DNA of 64,000 nt from Usitatibacter sp035624355 (lineage in GTDB: Bacteria; Pseudomonadota; Gammaproteobacteria; Burkholderiales; Usitatibacteraceae), in NCBI GenBank assembly GCA_035624355.1, contig DASPRQ010000036.1, forward strand, positions 10,930-74,929, read 5' to 3'. Under the pieces are notes generated by a model, which did not search any database, had not been told where the DNA came from, and was given only the letters and a program-made list of their open reading frames with translations. The position numbers and the translations under genes were made by a program. Positions 1 through 7,760 of the stretch are shown here, in pieces (the first letter of the stretch is position 1; every line of letters begins with the position of its first letter).

Positions 1-1
1 C

Positions 2-1138
2 ACGGTGCGCGGCTGGCTGCGCGAGAACCTTCCCGCGGACCTGCGCGAGAAGGTTTCGGCCTACGCGCCGCTCTCCCGCGACGACCTGCTGCGATGGCAC
101 CGCATCCTCGCGAAAAGGGGGTGGGTCGCCCCGTCCTGGCCCGTCGAGTGGGGCGGGACCGACTGGGACGTGGTGCAGCGCTACATCTTCGAGGAGGAGT
201 GCGGCTACGCGGGGGCGCCGCCGCTCATCCCCTTCGGCCTGACGATGTGCGCCGCGGTGCTGCTCAAGTTCGGCACGCCGGCCCAGCAGAAGCATTTCCT
301 GCCGCGCATCTACGACGGCGACGACTTCTGGTGCCAGGGCTACTCGGAGCCGGGTGCGGGGTCGGACCTCGCCTCGCTCAAGACCCGCGCCGTGCGCGAG
401 GGCGACCACTACGTCGTGAACGGCCAGAAGACCTGGACCACGCTCGCGCACTACGCCGACTGGATCTTCTGCCTCGTGCGCACCGACCCGGCGGCGAAGA
501 AGCAGGAGGGGATCTCGTTCCTGCTGATCGACATGAAGACGCCGGGCATCACGGTGCGGCCGCTGATCCTCATGGACGGCGAGCGCGAGGTGAACGAGGT
601 GTTTTTCGACGACGTGAAGGTCCCCGTCGGGAACCTCGTGCACGAGGAGGGCAGGGGCTGGACGGTGGCGAAGTACCTGCTCGGCCACGAGCGCATGAAC
701 ACCGCGCGCATCGGCGGCTCGCGGCGGGAGCTCGAGAAGCTCAAGGAGTTCGCCGCGCGGCAGGCGAAAGGCGCTCGCCCGCTCCTCGAGGACGTGCGTT
801 TCCGCGACCGGCTCTCGCGCGTCGAGGTGGAGCTCATGGCGCTCGAGATCACGAACCTGCGCTTCCTCGACCAGCTGCGCGGCGGGCGCGCGCCGGGGGC
901 GGAGGTGTCGATGCTCAAGGTCCGCGGGACCGAGATCCAGCAGGCGCTCACGGAGCTCATGCTCGAGGCGGCCGGGCCGCTCGCCGCGCCGTTCGCGCCC
1001 GTGGGCTCCGCGGAGGGCTTCGACGCGTTCGCGGCGGGCATCGCGCCGCGCTACTGCAACTTCCGCAAGACCTCGATCTACGCGGGATCGAACGAGATCC
1101 AGCGCAACATCATCGCCAAGATGAGCCTCGGCCTGTAG
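2..1138 (+). CDS. Acyl-CoA dehydrogenase, large-subunit type (5' end outside window)
   Basis: FAD-dependent enzyme expected to introduce the 2,3-double bond into an acyl-CoA in the first step of beta-oxidation. Visible family blocks are WGGTDWD near the N-terminus, GYSEPGAGSDLASL (flavin/substrate loop), GQKTWTT, and a C-terminal YAGSNEIQRNI. The reading frame is open to the window edge and lacks the first 15-20 residues normal for the family, so the gene is cut by the boundary. At the position where medium-chain enzymes carry the catalytic Glu (YEGT...QIQR) this protein has Ala. That fits heteromeric dehydrogenases such as PimC/PimD or the mycobacterial FadE pairs, where only one subunit is catalytic. 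The partner subunit starts 10 bp downstream. Family assignment is firm; the pimeloyl-CoA-type role is inferred from the neighbourhood. Confidence 0.92.
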   Translation, partial: TVRGWLRENLPADLREKVSAYAPLSRDDLLRWHRILAKRGWVAPSWPVEWGGTDWDVVQRYIFEEECGYAGAPPLIPFGLTMCAAVLLKFGTPAQQKHFLPRIYDGDDFWCQGYSEPGAGSDLASLKTRAVREGDHYVVNGQKTWTTLAHYADWIFCLVRTDPAAKKQEGISFLLIDMKTPGITVRPLILMDGEREVNEVFFDDVKVPVGNLVHEEGRGWTVAKYLLGHERMNTARIGGSRRELEKLKEFAARQAKGARPLLEDVRFRDRLSRVEVELMALEITNLRFLDQLRGGRAPGAEVSMLKVRGTEIQQALTELMLEAAGPLAAPFAPVGSAEGFDAFAAGIAPRYCNFRKTSIYAGSNEIQRNIIAKMSLGL

Positions 1139-1148
1139 GGGAACCGGG

Positions 1149-2285
1149 ATGAAGTTCGATTACAGCGAAGAGCAGCAGCTGGTCGCCGACTCCGTCCGGC
1201 GCTTCGTGGCGCAGGACTACGGATTCGAGGCGCGGCGCGGGATCGTCGCCTCGGAGGCGGGCTGGAGCCGCGCGACCTGGGCGAAGCTCGCCGAGATCGG
1301 GCTCCTCGGCTTGCCCTTCTCCACGGACCTCGGAGGCTTCGGCGGCCGCGCGGTGGACCTCATGAGCGTGATGGAAGCCTTCGGCGACGGCCTCCTCGTC
1401 GAGCCGTACCTCTCGACGGTGGCGCTCGCCGGACGGCTCGTGGAGCGGGCGGGCGGCGCGGAGCAGCGGGGCGAGATCGTGCCCGCCATCGTCGAGGGCC
1501 GCCTCGTGATGGCGTTCGCTCACGGCGAGGACGGCGCCCGCTACGACCTCGCCCACGTGGCCACGCGCGCGCGGCGCGAGGGCGCGGGCCACGTGCTCGA
1601 CGGCACGAAGCGCGTCGTGCTCCACGCGCCCTGCGCCGACCGGCTGGTCGTGTCGGCGCGCGTTTCGGGCGCCGCGGCCGGCAAGGCGGGAATCAGCCTG
1701 TTCCTGGTGGATGCGAAAGCGCCCGGCGTCGCGATGTCCGCCTACCGCACGCTCGACGGGATGCGCGGAGCGGACGTGGCGTTGCGCTCGGTCGCGGTTC
1801 CGGCGCAGGCGCTGCTCGGCGCGGAGGGCGAGGCGCTGCCGCTCATCGAGGAGGCGGCCGACTTCGCGACCGCGCTCCTCTGCGCCGAGGCGGTGGGCGC
1901 CATGAAGTTCGCGTGCGACACGACGCTCGAGTACCTCAAGACCCGGCGCCAGTTCGGCGTGCCGATCGGCTCGTTCCAGGCGCTGCAGCACCGCATGGTG
2001 GACATGGTGATCGAGCAGGAGCAGGCGCGCTCCATGGCGAGCCTCGCCTGCGCGCGGGTGGACACGGAGCGCGATCCGCGGGAGCGCAAGCGCATCGTTT
2101 CCGCGGCCAAGATCAAGATCGCCGACGCGTGCCGCCGCGTGAGCCAGGAATCGGTGCAGCTGCACGGCGGCATGGGCATGAGCGAGGAGCTCAAGGTGAG
2201 CCACACGTTCCGCCGCCTCACGATGATCGCGCGCGAGCTCGGCGACGCCGATCACCACCTCCAACGCTTCGCGGAGAGCTCCTGA
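1149..2285 (+). CDS. Acyl-CoA dehydrogenase, small-subunit type
   Basis: A second acyl-CoA dehydrogenase of 378 residues, beginning 10 bp after its neighbour with a GGGGAACC stretch ahead of the ATG. It has the N-terminal helical start FDYSEEQQLVADSV, the central beta domain, and the C-terminal helical block TRRQFGVPIGSFQALQHR followed by SVQLHGGMGMSEE. It is diverged from its neighbour, notably in the weak flavin loop (GEDGARYDL), as expected for the second chain of an alpha2-beta2 dehydrogenase such as PimD. Co-transcription with the upstream subunit and the downstream MDR oxidoreductase is very likely. The likely role is oxidation of an acyl-CoA or dicarboxyl-CoA. The substrate cannot be read from the sequence. 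Confidence 0.9.
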   Translation: MKFDYSEEQQLVADSVRRFVAQDYGFEARRGIVASEAGWSRATWAKLAEIGLLGLPFSTDLGGFGGRAVDLMSVMEAFGDGLLVEPYLSTVALAGRLVERAGGAEQRGEIVPAIVEGRLVMAFAHGEDGARYDLAHVATRARREGAGHVLDGTKRVVLHAPCADRLVVSARVSGAAAGKAGISLFLVDAKAPGVAMSAYRTLDGMRGADVALRSVAVPAQALLGAEGEALPLIEEAADFATALLCAEAVGAMKFACDTTLEYLKTRRQFGVPIGSFQALQHRMVDMVIEQEQARSMASLACARVDTERDPRERKRIVSAAKIKIADACRRVSQESVQLHGGMGMSEELKVSHTFRRLTMIARELGDADHHLQRFAESS

Positions 2286-2286
2286 C

Positions 2287-3285
2287 ATGGGCCCGAACCG
2301 CCAGGTGCTGCTCGCGAGCCGCCCGCAGGGCGCGGTGTCGCCGGAGAACTTCCGCATCGTCGAGGTCCCCGTGCCCGAGCCCGGCGAAGGCGAGGCGCTC
2401 GTGAGGAACGAGTGGCTCTCGCTCGATCCGTACATGCGCGGGCGCATGAGCGACGCGAAGTCCTACGTGGCGCCGGTGGAGGTCGGCGCGGTGATGGTCG
2501 GGCAGACCGTGGGCGAGGTCGTGCGATCGCGCGACCCGGGATTGCGCGAGGGCGACAAGGTGCTCACCTCCCTCGGCTGGCAGCTCTACGGAGTCGCGAA
2601 GGCAAAGAGCCTCACGCGCGTGGACGCTTCGCGCGTGCCCGCCTCGTACTATCTCGGCATCCTCGGCATGCCGGGCATCACCGCGTGGTTCGGCCTCTTC
2701 GAGATCGGGAAGCCCAAGGCGGGCGAGACCGTCGTCGTGTCGGCGGCTTCGGGCGCCGTGGGCAGCGTCGTCGGCCAGCTCGCGAAGGGCGAGGGCTGCC
2801 GCGTCGTGGGCATCGCGGGCGGCAAGCGCAAGTGCGACTACGTGACGGGCGAGCTCGGCTTCGACGCGTGCGTCGACTACCGCGAGGGTAAGCTCTCCGA
2901 CGCCCTGCGCGCCGCCTGCCCCAAGGGCATCGACGTGGACTTCGAGAACGTGGGCGGGACGATCCTCGACACGGTGCTGCGCCAGATGAACCTCTTCTCG
3001 CGCGTGGTCGTGTGCGGCCTCATCGCGGAGTACGACGCGCAGAAGCCCTACGGCTACACGGCGCTGCGCTCGATCCTCGTGAACCGCATCCGCATGCAGG
3101 GCATGATCGTCTTCGACTGGCAGGCGCGCTACGGCGAGGCGCTCGCCGACCTCGCAGCGCGCGTGTCCGCGGGCAAGCTGCGCTACCGGGAATCGATCGT
3201 CGAGGGCCTGGAGAACGCGCCGGCGGGCCTCATCGCGCTGCTTTCCGGCGGCAATTTCGGCAAGCAGCTCGTGAAGCTCGCGTGA
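2287..3285 (+). CDS. NADP-dependent zinc-free MDR oxidoreductase (LTB4 dehydrogenase/CurA-like)
   Basis: A 332-residue medium-chain reductase of the leukotriene B4 12-hydroxydehydrogenase/CurA type, which reduces alpha,beta-unsaturated carbonyl compounds with NAD(P)H. The N-terminal GroES-like domain contains LSLDPYMRGRM, typical of this subgroup, and no zinc-ligand Cys/His set. The Rossmann domain carries AASGAVGSVVGQLAK (about residues 155-170). A conserved FENVGG block follows. The ATG lies one base after the TGA of the acyl-CoA dehydrogenase, so it is the last gene of that operon. A role in clearing or rearranging unsaturated acyl intermediates is plausible, but its substrate is unknown. 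Confidence 0.88.
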   Translation: MGPNRQVLLASRPQGAVSPENFRIVEVPVPEPGEGEALVRNEWLSLDPYMRGRMSDAKSYVAPVEVGAVMVGQTVGEVVRSRDPGLREGDKVLTSLGWQLYGVAKAKSLTRVDASRVPASYYLGILGMPGITAWFGLFEIGKPKAGETVVVSAASGAVGSVVGQLAKGEGCRVVGIAGGKRKCDYVTGELGFDACVDYREGKLSDALRAACPKGIDVDFENVGGTILDTVLRQMNLFSRVVVCGLIAEYDAQKPYGYTALRSILVNRIRMQGMIVFDWQARYGEALADLAARVSAGKLRYRESIVEGLENAPAGLIALLSGGNFGKQLVKLA

Positions 3286-3330
3286 GGCTCGCGCCCTCGG
3301 CGCGACGCCGGGGAGAGGCGCGCGCGCCGC

Positions 3331-4086
3331 CTAGAAGCGCCAGCGCTCGACCATCTTGAGGCCCGAGACGCCGTCGATCGTGTAGGTGAACACGGCGTGG
3401 CTCGCGTCGAGCGGCGAGAAGTCCGCGATCCCGGCGGGCGCGATCCGCACGGCGGCCGCGTCGAACGGCAGCTTCCACGAAGGGCCGCTCGTGCGATAGG
3501 CCTTGCCCCCGAAGTGCAGGTGGTTGTCCGAGTCCCGCGACCACGCGCCGCCGGGCACGACGAACCACGTGGGCTGATTCGAATCGTCGTACGTCACCCA
3601 GACGAGGAAGAGCTTGTCGGTGTACTGGCTCACCGTGAGCGCCCATCCCGGCTCGCGCGGGTTCCACCACATGTCCGTGTAGTCGTCGCTCGGGGCCGGG
3701 AGGCCGCCGGAGGCGAGCTGCGCGACCGAGACGTGGATCGGCCCGAGGAGCTGGCTGGGGCCCAGGGTCCCGGGCGGCGGATTCACCACGAGCGAGGCGT
3801 CGTATTCGCCGACGGGCAGCCGCCCGAGCGTGAACTCCTCGAAGAAGCCGGCGACGGTGCCGCAGTCGGGATTCGCGACCGGGCCGCGGTCGACCTGCAC
3901 GGTGATGCGGTTCGAGTCCTGCGAGACGCGCACCGAATCGGCGTTCGTGCAGCCCGTGTGCGTGTAGCGCAGCCGCACCGTGTCGAGCGACGTCGGGCTC
4001 GGCGGGTCGATCGAAAGCTGCGCCGCCGCCCCTGTCGCCGCGAGGAGACAGAGCGGGCCGAGCAGGCGCCGCGAAAGGGAGCGCAT
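3331..4086 (-). CDS. Exported protein with WWNP-type C-terminal repeat domain
   Basis: A 251-residue secreted protein of unknown function. It opens with a signal peptide (two Arg pairs, a hydrophobic LLGPLCLLAATG core, and likely cleavage after GAAA). The mature N-terminal half looks like an immunoglobulin-type beta domain with two Cys (CTNAD and NPDCG) that could pair. The C-terminal half begins DYTDMWWNPREPGWALTVSQ, a motif found in many betaproteobacterial exported proteins, followed by WVTYDDSNQPTWFV. It converges with the MDR gene across a 45-bp GC-rich gap and appears monocistronic. I recognise the motif family but no biochemical role is established to my knowledge. Confidence 0.75.
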   Translation of the reverse strand: MRSLSRRLLGPLCLLAATGAAAQLSIDPPSPTSLDTVRLRYTHTGCTNADSVRVSQDSNRITVQVDRGPVANPDCGTVAGFFEEFTLGRLPVGEYDASLVVNPPPGTLGPSQLLGPIHVSVAQLASGGLPAPSDDYTDMWWNPREPGWALTVSQYTDKLFLVWVTYDDSNQPTWFVVPGGAWSRDSDNHLHFGGKAYRTSGPSWKLPFDAAAVRIAPAGIADFSPLDASHAVFTYTIDGVSGLKMVERWRF

Positions 4087-4153
4087 CGTTCGTTCGACCG
4101 GGTCGCCCGGAAAATGGGCCGGAACGAGATTCTACCTTCGGCCCCCGCGAAGG

Positions 4154-4912
4154 TCACGCGCGGCCCGCGCGCGATCGCGCCCGCGGGCCCAAGAGCTCGA
4201 TCAGCCGCCCGGCGTTGCGGGGCGCCTGGCCGAACGCGTCGTTGTCGAAATAGACGTGCACGTCGCGGCCCTCGGCGGTCCAGCGCCGCACCTTGCGCGC
4301 CCATTCGCGCAGCCTCGCCTCGGGGTAGCCGGACGCGTAGGTGAGCTCGTGCCCGTGCAGGCGGACGTACACGAGGTCGGTGGTCACCGCGTCCCACATC
4401 GGCCAGTCGGCCGCGTCCGACTGGCACGCGGCGATGCGGTGCGCCCCGAGGCACGCGGCGACCTCGCCGTCGAACCACGACGGGTGGCGGAGCTCGATCG
4501 CGTGGCGCACGCGGCGCCAGGCGTGCAACGCCCGCGCGAACCCCTCGAGGCGCTCGAGGTTGCGGTGGAAGTTGCGCGGGAGCTGCCAGAGGACCGCCGC
4601 GAGCTTGTCGCCGAGCCCCGCGGCGCGGTCGCGCTCGATGCGGATGGGCGCCAGCGGATCGGCGAGCTTCTTGTTGTGCGTGAGGTAGCGGTGCGCCTTG
4701 AGGGCGAAGCGGAATCCCGGCGGCGTCTGGTCGCGCCAGCGCCGGAACGTCTCCACGCTCTGCAGCCGGTAGTGGGTCGCGTTGATCTCGACGGCGGTGA
4801 AGCGCGCGGCGCAGAACGGCAGCCACTCGCGCGTCGGCCGGCCCTCGTAGAAGTCCTCGCGCCACGACTCGTAGATCCAGCCGCTCGTCCCGATGAAGGC
4901 GCGCCCGGCCAT
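4154..4912 (-). CDS. DUF72 family protein
   Basis: A 252-residue DUF72 (YecE-like) TIM-barrel protein of unknown activity. Diagnostic features are the N-terminal FIGTSGWIYESW, the central FALKAHRYLTH, and the late VYVRLHGHE and VYFDND blocks. The start is fixed by context: the ATG at 4912 lies two bases after the TGA of endonuclease V (TGA-CC-ATG), indicating translational coupling. It is the last gene of the minus-strand operon that begins near 14.8 kb. Family proteins have been suggested to bind sugars or nucleic-acid components, but nothing here decides that. Confidence 0.87.
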   Translation of the reverse strand: MAGRAFIGTSGWIYESWREDFYEGRPTREWLPFCAARFTAVEINATHYRLQSVETFRRWRDQTPPGFRFALKAHRYLTHNKKLADPLAPIRIERDRAAGLGDKLAAVLWQLPRNFHRNLERLEGFARALHAWRRVRHAIELRHPSWFDGEVAACLGAHRIAACQSDAADWPMWDAVTTDLVYVRLHGHELTYASGYPEARLREWARKVRRWTAEGRDVHVYFDNDAFGQAPRNAGRLIELLGPRARSRAGRA

Positions 4913-4914
4913 GG

Positions 4915-5568
4915 TCAGAGGCGCCCGCGCGCCAGGCGATCGGCGGCGCGCAGCGGTTCCGGGATGCGGTATCGCGGGCTGCACGCGAGCACGAGGCGAA
5001 TCGCGGTCGCGAGGCTCACCCGGTGCCCGATGGAGACGTACACGGGCTTCACGCCGGCGCGCGTGCGCAGCGCGGCTCCGATCTCCTCGCCGGCGTCGAC
5101 GAGCGGGGCCCAGGCGCCGCGGCTCGCGCCCGGCTCGCGGTGCTCGCCCACGAGCCGGGTCTTCGCCACGCCGATCGAGGGGAGGTCCGCCGCGAGCCCG
5201 AGGTGCGAGGCGAGCCCGCAGCGCCTGGGGTGCGCGATGCCCTGGCCGTCGCAGAGCAGGAGGTCGGGCCTCACGGTCAGCGCCTCGAGCGCCGCGAGCG
5301 CCGCCGGCATCTCGCGAAACGAGAGCAGGCCCGGGACGTAGGGGAACGACGCCGGGCGGCGCGCGATCGCGTGCTCGATCGTCTCGAGCCCCGGCAAGCC
5401 CATGACGACGACGGCCGCGCGCGCGGTGCGGCCCGCCTCGTCGTAGTGAACGTCGAGGCCGCACACGCGGCGCACCGCGCCGAGGCGATCGGCCCGAACG
5501 ACCCGCTCGGCGAGCCGCTCCTGCAGGACGATCGCCTCGGCCGGGGAGAGCTGCGCCTGGCCCGTCAG
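4915..5568 (-). CDS. nfi: Endonuclease V (deoxyinosine 3' endonuclease); start codon uncertain
   Basis: A repair nuclease that nicks DNA one phosphodiester 3' to deoxyinosine, the product of adenine deamination. Recognised by family blocks CGLDVHYDE (first metal-binding Asp), PYVPGLLSFREMPA, LLLCDGQGIAHPR (Asp and His of the active site), SIGVAKTRL, and a terminal SIGHRVSL...YRIPEP. All catalytic blocks are intact, and about 217 residues is a normal length. There is no ATG, GTG or TTG close upstream of the conserved region. The coordinates use a CTG that overlaps the carbonic anhydrase stop (CTGA). Alternatives are a GTG just before the first catalytic block, which would shorten the N-terminus, or an in-frame GTG well inside the upstream gene. 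Function is confident; the start is not. Confidence 0.88.
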   Translation of the reverse strand: MTGQAQLSPAEAIVLQERLAERVVRADRLGAVRRVCGLDVHYDEAGRTARAAVVVMGLPGLETIEHAIARRPASFPYVPGLLSFREMPAALAALEALTVRPDLLLCDGQGIAHPRRCGLASHLGLAADLPSIGVAKTRLVGEHREPGASRGAWAPLVDAGEEIGAALRTRAGVKPVYVSIGHRVSLATAIRLVLACSPRYRIPEPLRAADRLARGRL

Positions 5569-6224
5569 CCGATCGATCCCATGGGCCCGGGGTAGCTCAC
5601 TTCCTCGAGCTTGCCCGTGTCCACGTCGTAGATGAATCCGCGCACGGTGACCGCATCGGGCCCGCTGGTCGGGATCCACGGGTGGTTGAGGATCGCCGAC
5701 ATCCCGCGCCGCACGTCCCACTGGAGGCGCTCGGTCTGCTTCGGGTTGCGTGCGGCGTCCAGCGCCTCGATGGGCCCGCGAAAGGCATGGAACTGGGACG
5801 GCGTCGACGCGCACTTCTTGCAGCTCATGAAGGGACGCGAGGTCGCCTGGCCCAGCAGCTTCTCGGCCGCCGGGTCGCCCTCGAGCCCGGCCTTGAGCAG
5901 GTCGTCGGTGAAGGCGAGCATGCCGCAGCGGGTGTGGTGGATCAGGATGATCTCGTTGGTATTGAGGAGGTGGTGCGAGATGATGAGACAGCGGATCGCG
6001 TCGTCGGTGACCACGCCTCCGGCGTTGCGGATGATGTGCGCATCCCCGGTCTGCAGGCCCAGCAGGTCCTCCACGTCGAGGCGCGCGTCCATGCAGGCGA
6101 CCACCGCCACGTGCTTCGCCGGGTTGATGGGCTGCTTGCCGGGATAGCCGGGCTTGTGGGTCGCCTGCCCGCCCGCGTACTGCTTGTTGTTGGCCAGGTA
6201 CTGGTCGGTCATCTTGTTCGCCAT
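5565..6224 (-). CDS. Beta-class carbonic anhydrase
   Basis: Interconverts carbon dioxide and bicarbonate in the cytoplasm. The zinc site of the beta class is visible: VACMDARLD supplies the first Cys and the Asp-Arg dyad, and HHTRCGM supplies His and the second Cys. RNAGG, conserved in the family, lies between them. It is 219 residues long. The ATG is preceded by AAGGAGGAAACC, one of the strongest ribosome-binding sites in the window, so it may be translated at a higher level than its neighbours. It lies within the beta-oxidation operon, where bicarbonate supply could matter for carboxylases, but that link is speculative. Its stop overlaps the presumed start of endonuclease V. Confidence 0.93.
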   Translation of the reverse strand: MANKMTDQYLANNKQYAGGQATHKPGYPGKQPINPAKHVAVVACMDARLDVEDLLGLQTGDAHIIRNAGGVVTDDAIRCLIISHHLLNTNEIILIHHTRCGMLAFTDDLLKAGLEGDPAAEKLLGQATSRPFMSCKKCASTPSQFHAFRGPIEALDAARNPKQTERLQWDVRRGMSAILNHPWIPTSGPDAVTVRGFIYDVDTGKLEEVSYPGPMGSIG

Positions 6225-6251
6225 GGTTTCCTCCTTCTTGATTTCCAGATG

Positions 6252-6566
6252 CTACCGGTCGTCGCTGACGGTCCCGGCGAGGTTGTCCACCACGACCGGG
6301 GTTTCGAAATACTGGAGACGGGGCGGGGCGCCGTAGGTCTTCGAGACGAACTGCTTCCACTCGGCCGTGTACATGCGCTCGGCGTCCTCGCGGGACTTCC
6401 ACAGGTACACGCCGCCGGCCGTGGAGCCGTCTTCGGACAGGAGGTAATACTTGCGAATGAGGCCGGCGGTTCCGCGGTAACGGGGAGCGGTCCCCAGGAA
6501 GAGCTCCCGCGCGCGCTCCCGGGAAACGGGGGCGGGGAGGCTGAACTGGACCACGGCCGTGATCAT
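6252..6566 (-). CDS. Small YdhR-like (dimeric alpha/beta barrel) monooxygenase-family protein
   Basis: A 104-residue protein beginning MITAVVQFSLP, with a central GTAGLIRKYYLL and GGVYLWKSREDAERMY. This is the pattern of the YdhR/putative mono-oxygenase family, a ferredoxin-like fold that dimerises into an alpha/beta barrel. Members are usually annotated as monooxygenases but few have a proven reaction. The ATG overlaps the thiolase stop (ATGA), so it is translationally coupled to the beta-oxidation genes. A role in handling an oxidised or aromatic side product of the pathway is possible. Confidence 0.75.
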   Translation of the reverse strand: MITAVVQFSLPAPVSRERARELFLGTAPRYRGTAGLIRKYYLLSEDGSTAGGVYLWKSREDAERMYTAEWKQFVSKTYGAPPRLQYFETPVVVDNLAGTVSDDR

Positions 6567-7744
6567 CGGACCACCTCGAACAATCCCGCGGCGCCCATGC
6601 CGCCGCCGATGCACATGGTGACCACCACGTGCTTGGCGCCGCGCCGCCGCCCCTCGATGAGCGCGTGCCCCGTGAGCCGCGCGCCGGAAACGCCGTACGG
6701 ATGCCCCACCGCGATGGCACCGCCGTTCACGTTGAGCCGGTCGTCGGGAATCCCGAGCCGGTCGCGGCAATAGATCACCTGGACCGCGAAGGCCTCGTTC
6801 AGCTCCCACAGGTCGATGTCCTCGACCTTGAGGCCGGCCCGGTCGAGGAGCCTCGGGACCGCGAAGACCGGGCCGATGCCCATCTCGTCGGGCTCGCAGC
6901 CCGCCACGGCGAAGCCGCGGAAGATCCCGAGGGGCTTCGCGCCCGCCTTCGCCGCGGCGCGCTCGCTCATCACCACGCACGCCGAAGCGCCGTCGGAGAA
7001 CTGGCTCGCGTTGCCCGCGGCGATGACGCCGCCCGGGAGCGCCGGGCGGATCTTCGAGACGCCCTCGACCGTGGTGTCGGCGCGGATGCCCTCGTCGGCG
7101 GCGATCGTCGCCTCCCGCGTGAAGAGGCGCCCCGAGTCCCCGTCCGCCACGCCCATGCGCACGGCCATCGGCACGATCTCGTCGGCGAACTTCCCGGCCG
7201 CGGCGGCAGCCGCGGCGCGCTGCTGGCTGCGCGCGCCGTACTCGTCCTGCTTCTCGCGCGGGATGCCGTAGCGCTTCGACACGTTCTCCGCGGTCTGCAG
7301 CATCGTCCAGTAGAGCTCGGGCTTGTGCTCCGCGAGCCACGACTCGCGGGCCATGTGCTTGTTCGCCTCGTTCTGCACGCACGAGATCGACTCCACGCCC
7401 CCCGCGACGAAGACCTCTCCCTCGCCCGCGATCACGCGCTGCGCCGCCATGGCGATCGCCTGCAGGCCCGAGGAGCAGAAGCGGTTGACGGTCGCACCCG
7501 GGACGGTGACCGGGCAGCCGGCGCGCAGCGCGATCTGGCGCGCGACGTTGCCGCCCGTGGCGCCCTCCGGCAGCGCGCAGCCCATGAGCACGTCCTCGAC
7601 CGCCGCGGGATCGACCCCGGCGCGCTCGATCGCGTGGCGCACCGCGTGGGCCCCGAGCGTGGCCCCGTGGGTGAGGTTGAAGGCGCCGCGCCAGGACTTG
7701 GCGAGCCCGGTGCGCGCGGTGGATACGATGACGGCGTCGGTCAT
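6563..7744 (-). CDS. Acetyl-CoA C-acyltransferase (thiolase)
   Basis: Cleaves 3-ketoacyl-CoA with CoA in the last step of beta-oxidation (PimB/FadA-like). The nucleophilic Cys is at residue 90 in NRFCSSG. The second catalytic set is GHPYGVSGARLTGH (His) and CIGGGMGAAG (Cys) near the C-terminus. Starting at the ATG at 7744 gives 393 residues, the usual family length, with GGAG eight bases upstream. An in-frame ATG at 7768 would overlap the preceding gene and add eight residues without a good ribosome-binding site. It lies directly downstream of the hydratase/dehydrogenase gene. Confidence 0.94.
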   Translation of the reverse strand: MTDAVIVSTARTGLAKSWRGAFNLTHGATLGAHAVRHAIERAGVDPAAVEDVLMGCALPEGATGGNVARQIALRAGCPVTVPGATVNRFCSSGLQAIAMAAQRVIAGEGEVFVAGGVESISCVQNEANKHMARESWLAEHKPELYWTMLQTAENVSKRYGIPREKQDEYGARSQQRAAAAAAAGKFADEIVPMAVRMGVADGDSGRLFTREATIAADEGIRADTTVEGVSKIRPALPGGVIAAGNASQFSDGASACVVMSERAAAKAGAKPLGIFRGFAVAGCEPDEMGIGPVFAVPRLLDRAGLKVEDIDLWELNEAFAVQVIYCRDRLGIPDDRLNVNGGAIAVGHPYGVSGARLTGHALIEGRRRGAKHVVVTMCIGGGMGAAGLFEVVR

Positions 7745-7760
7745 TGCGTGGGCTCCGGTC

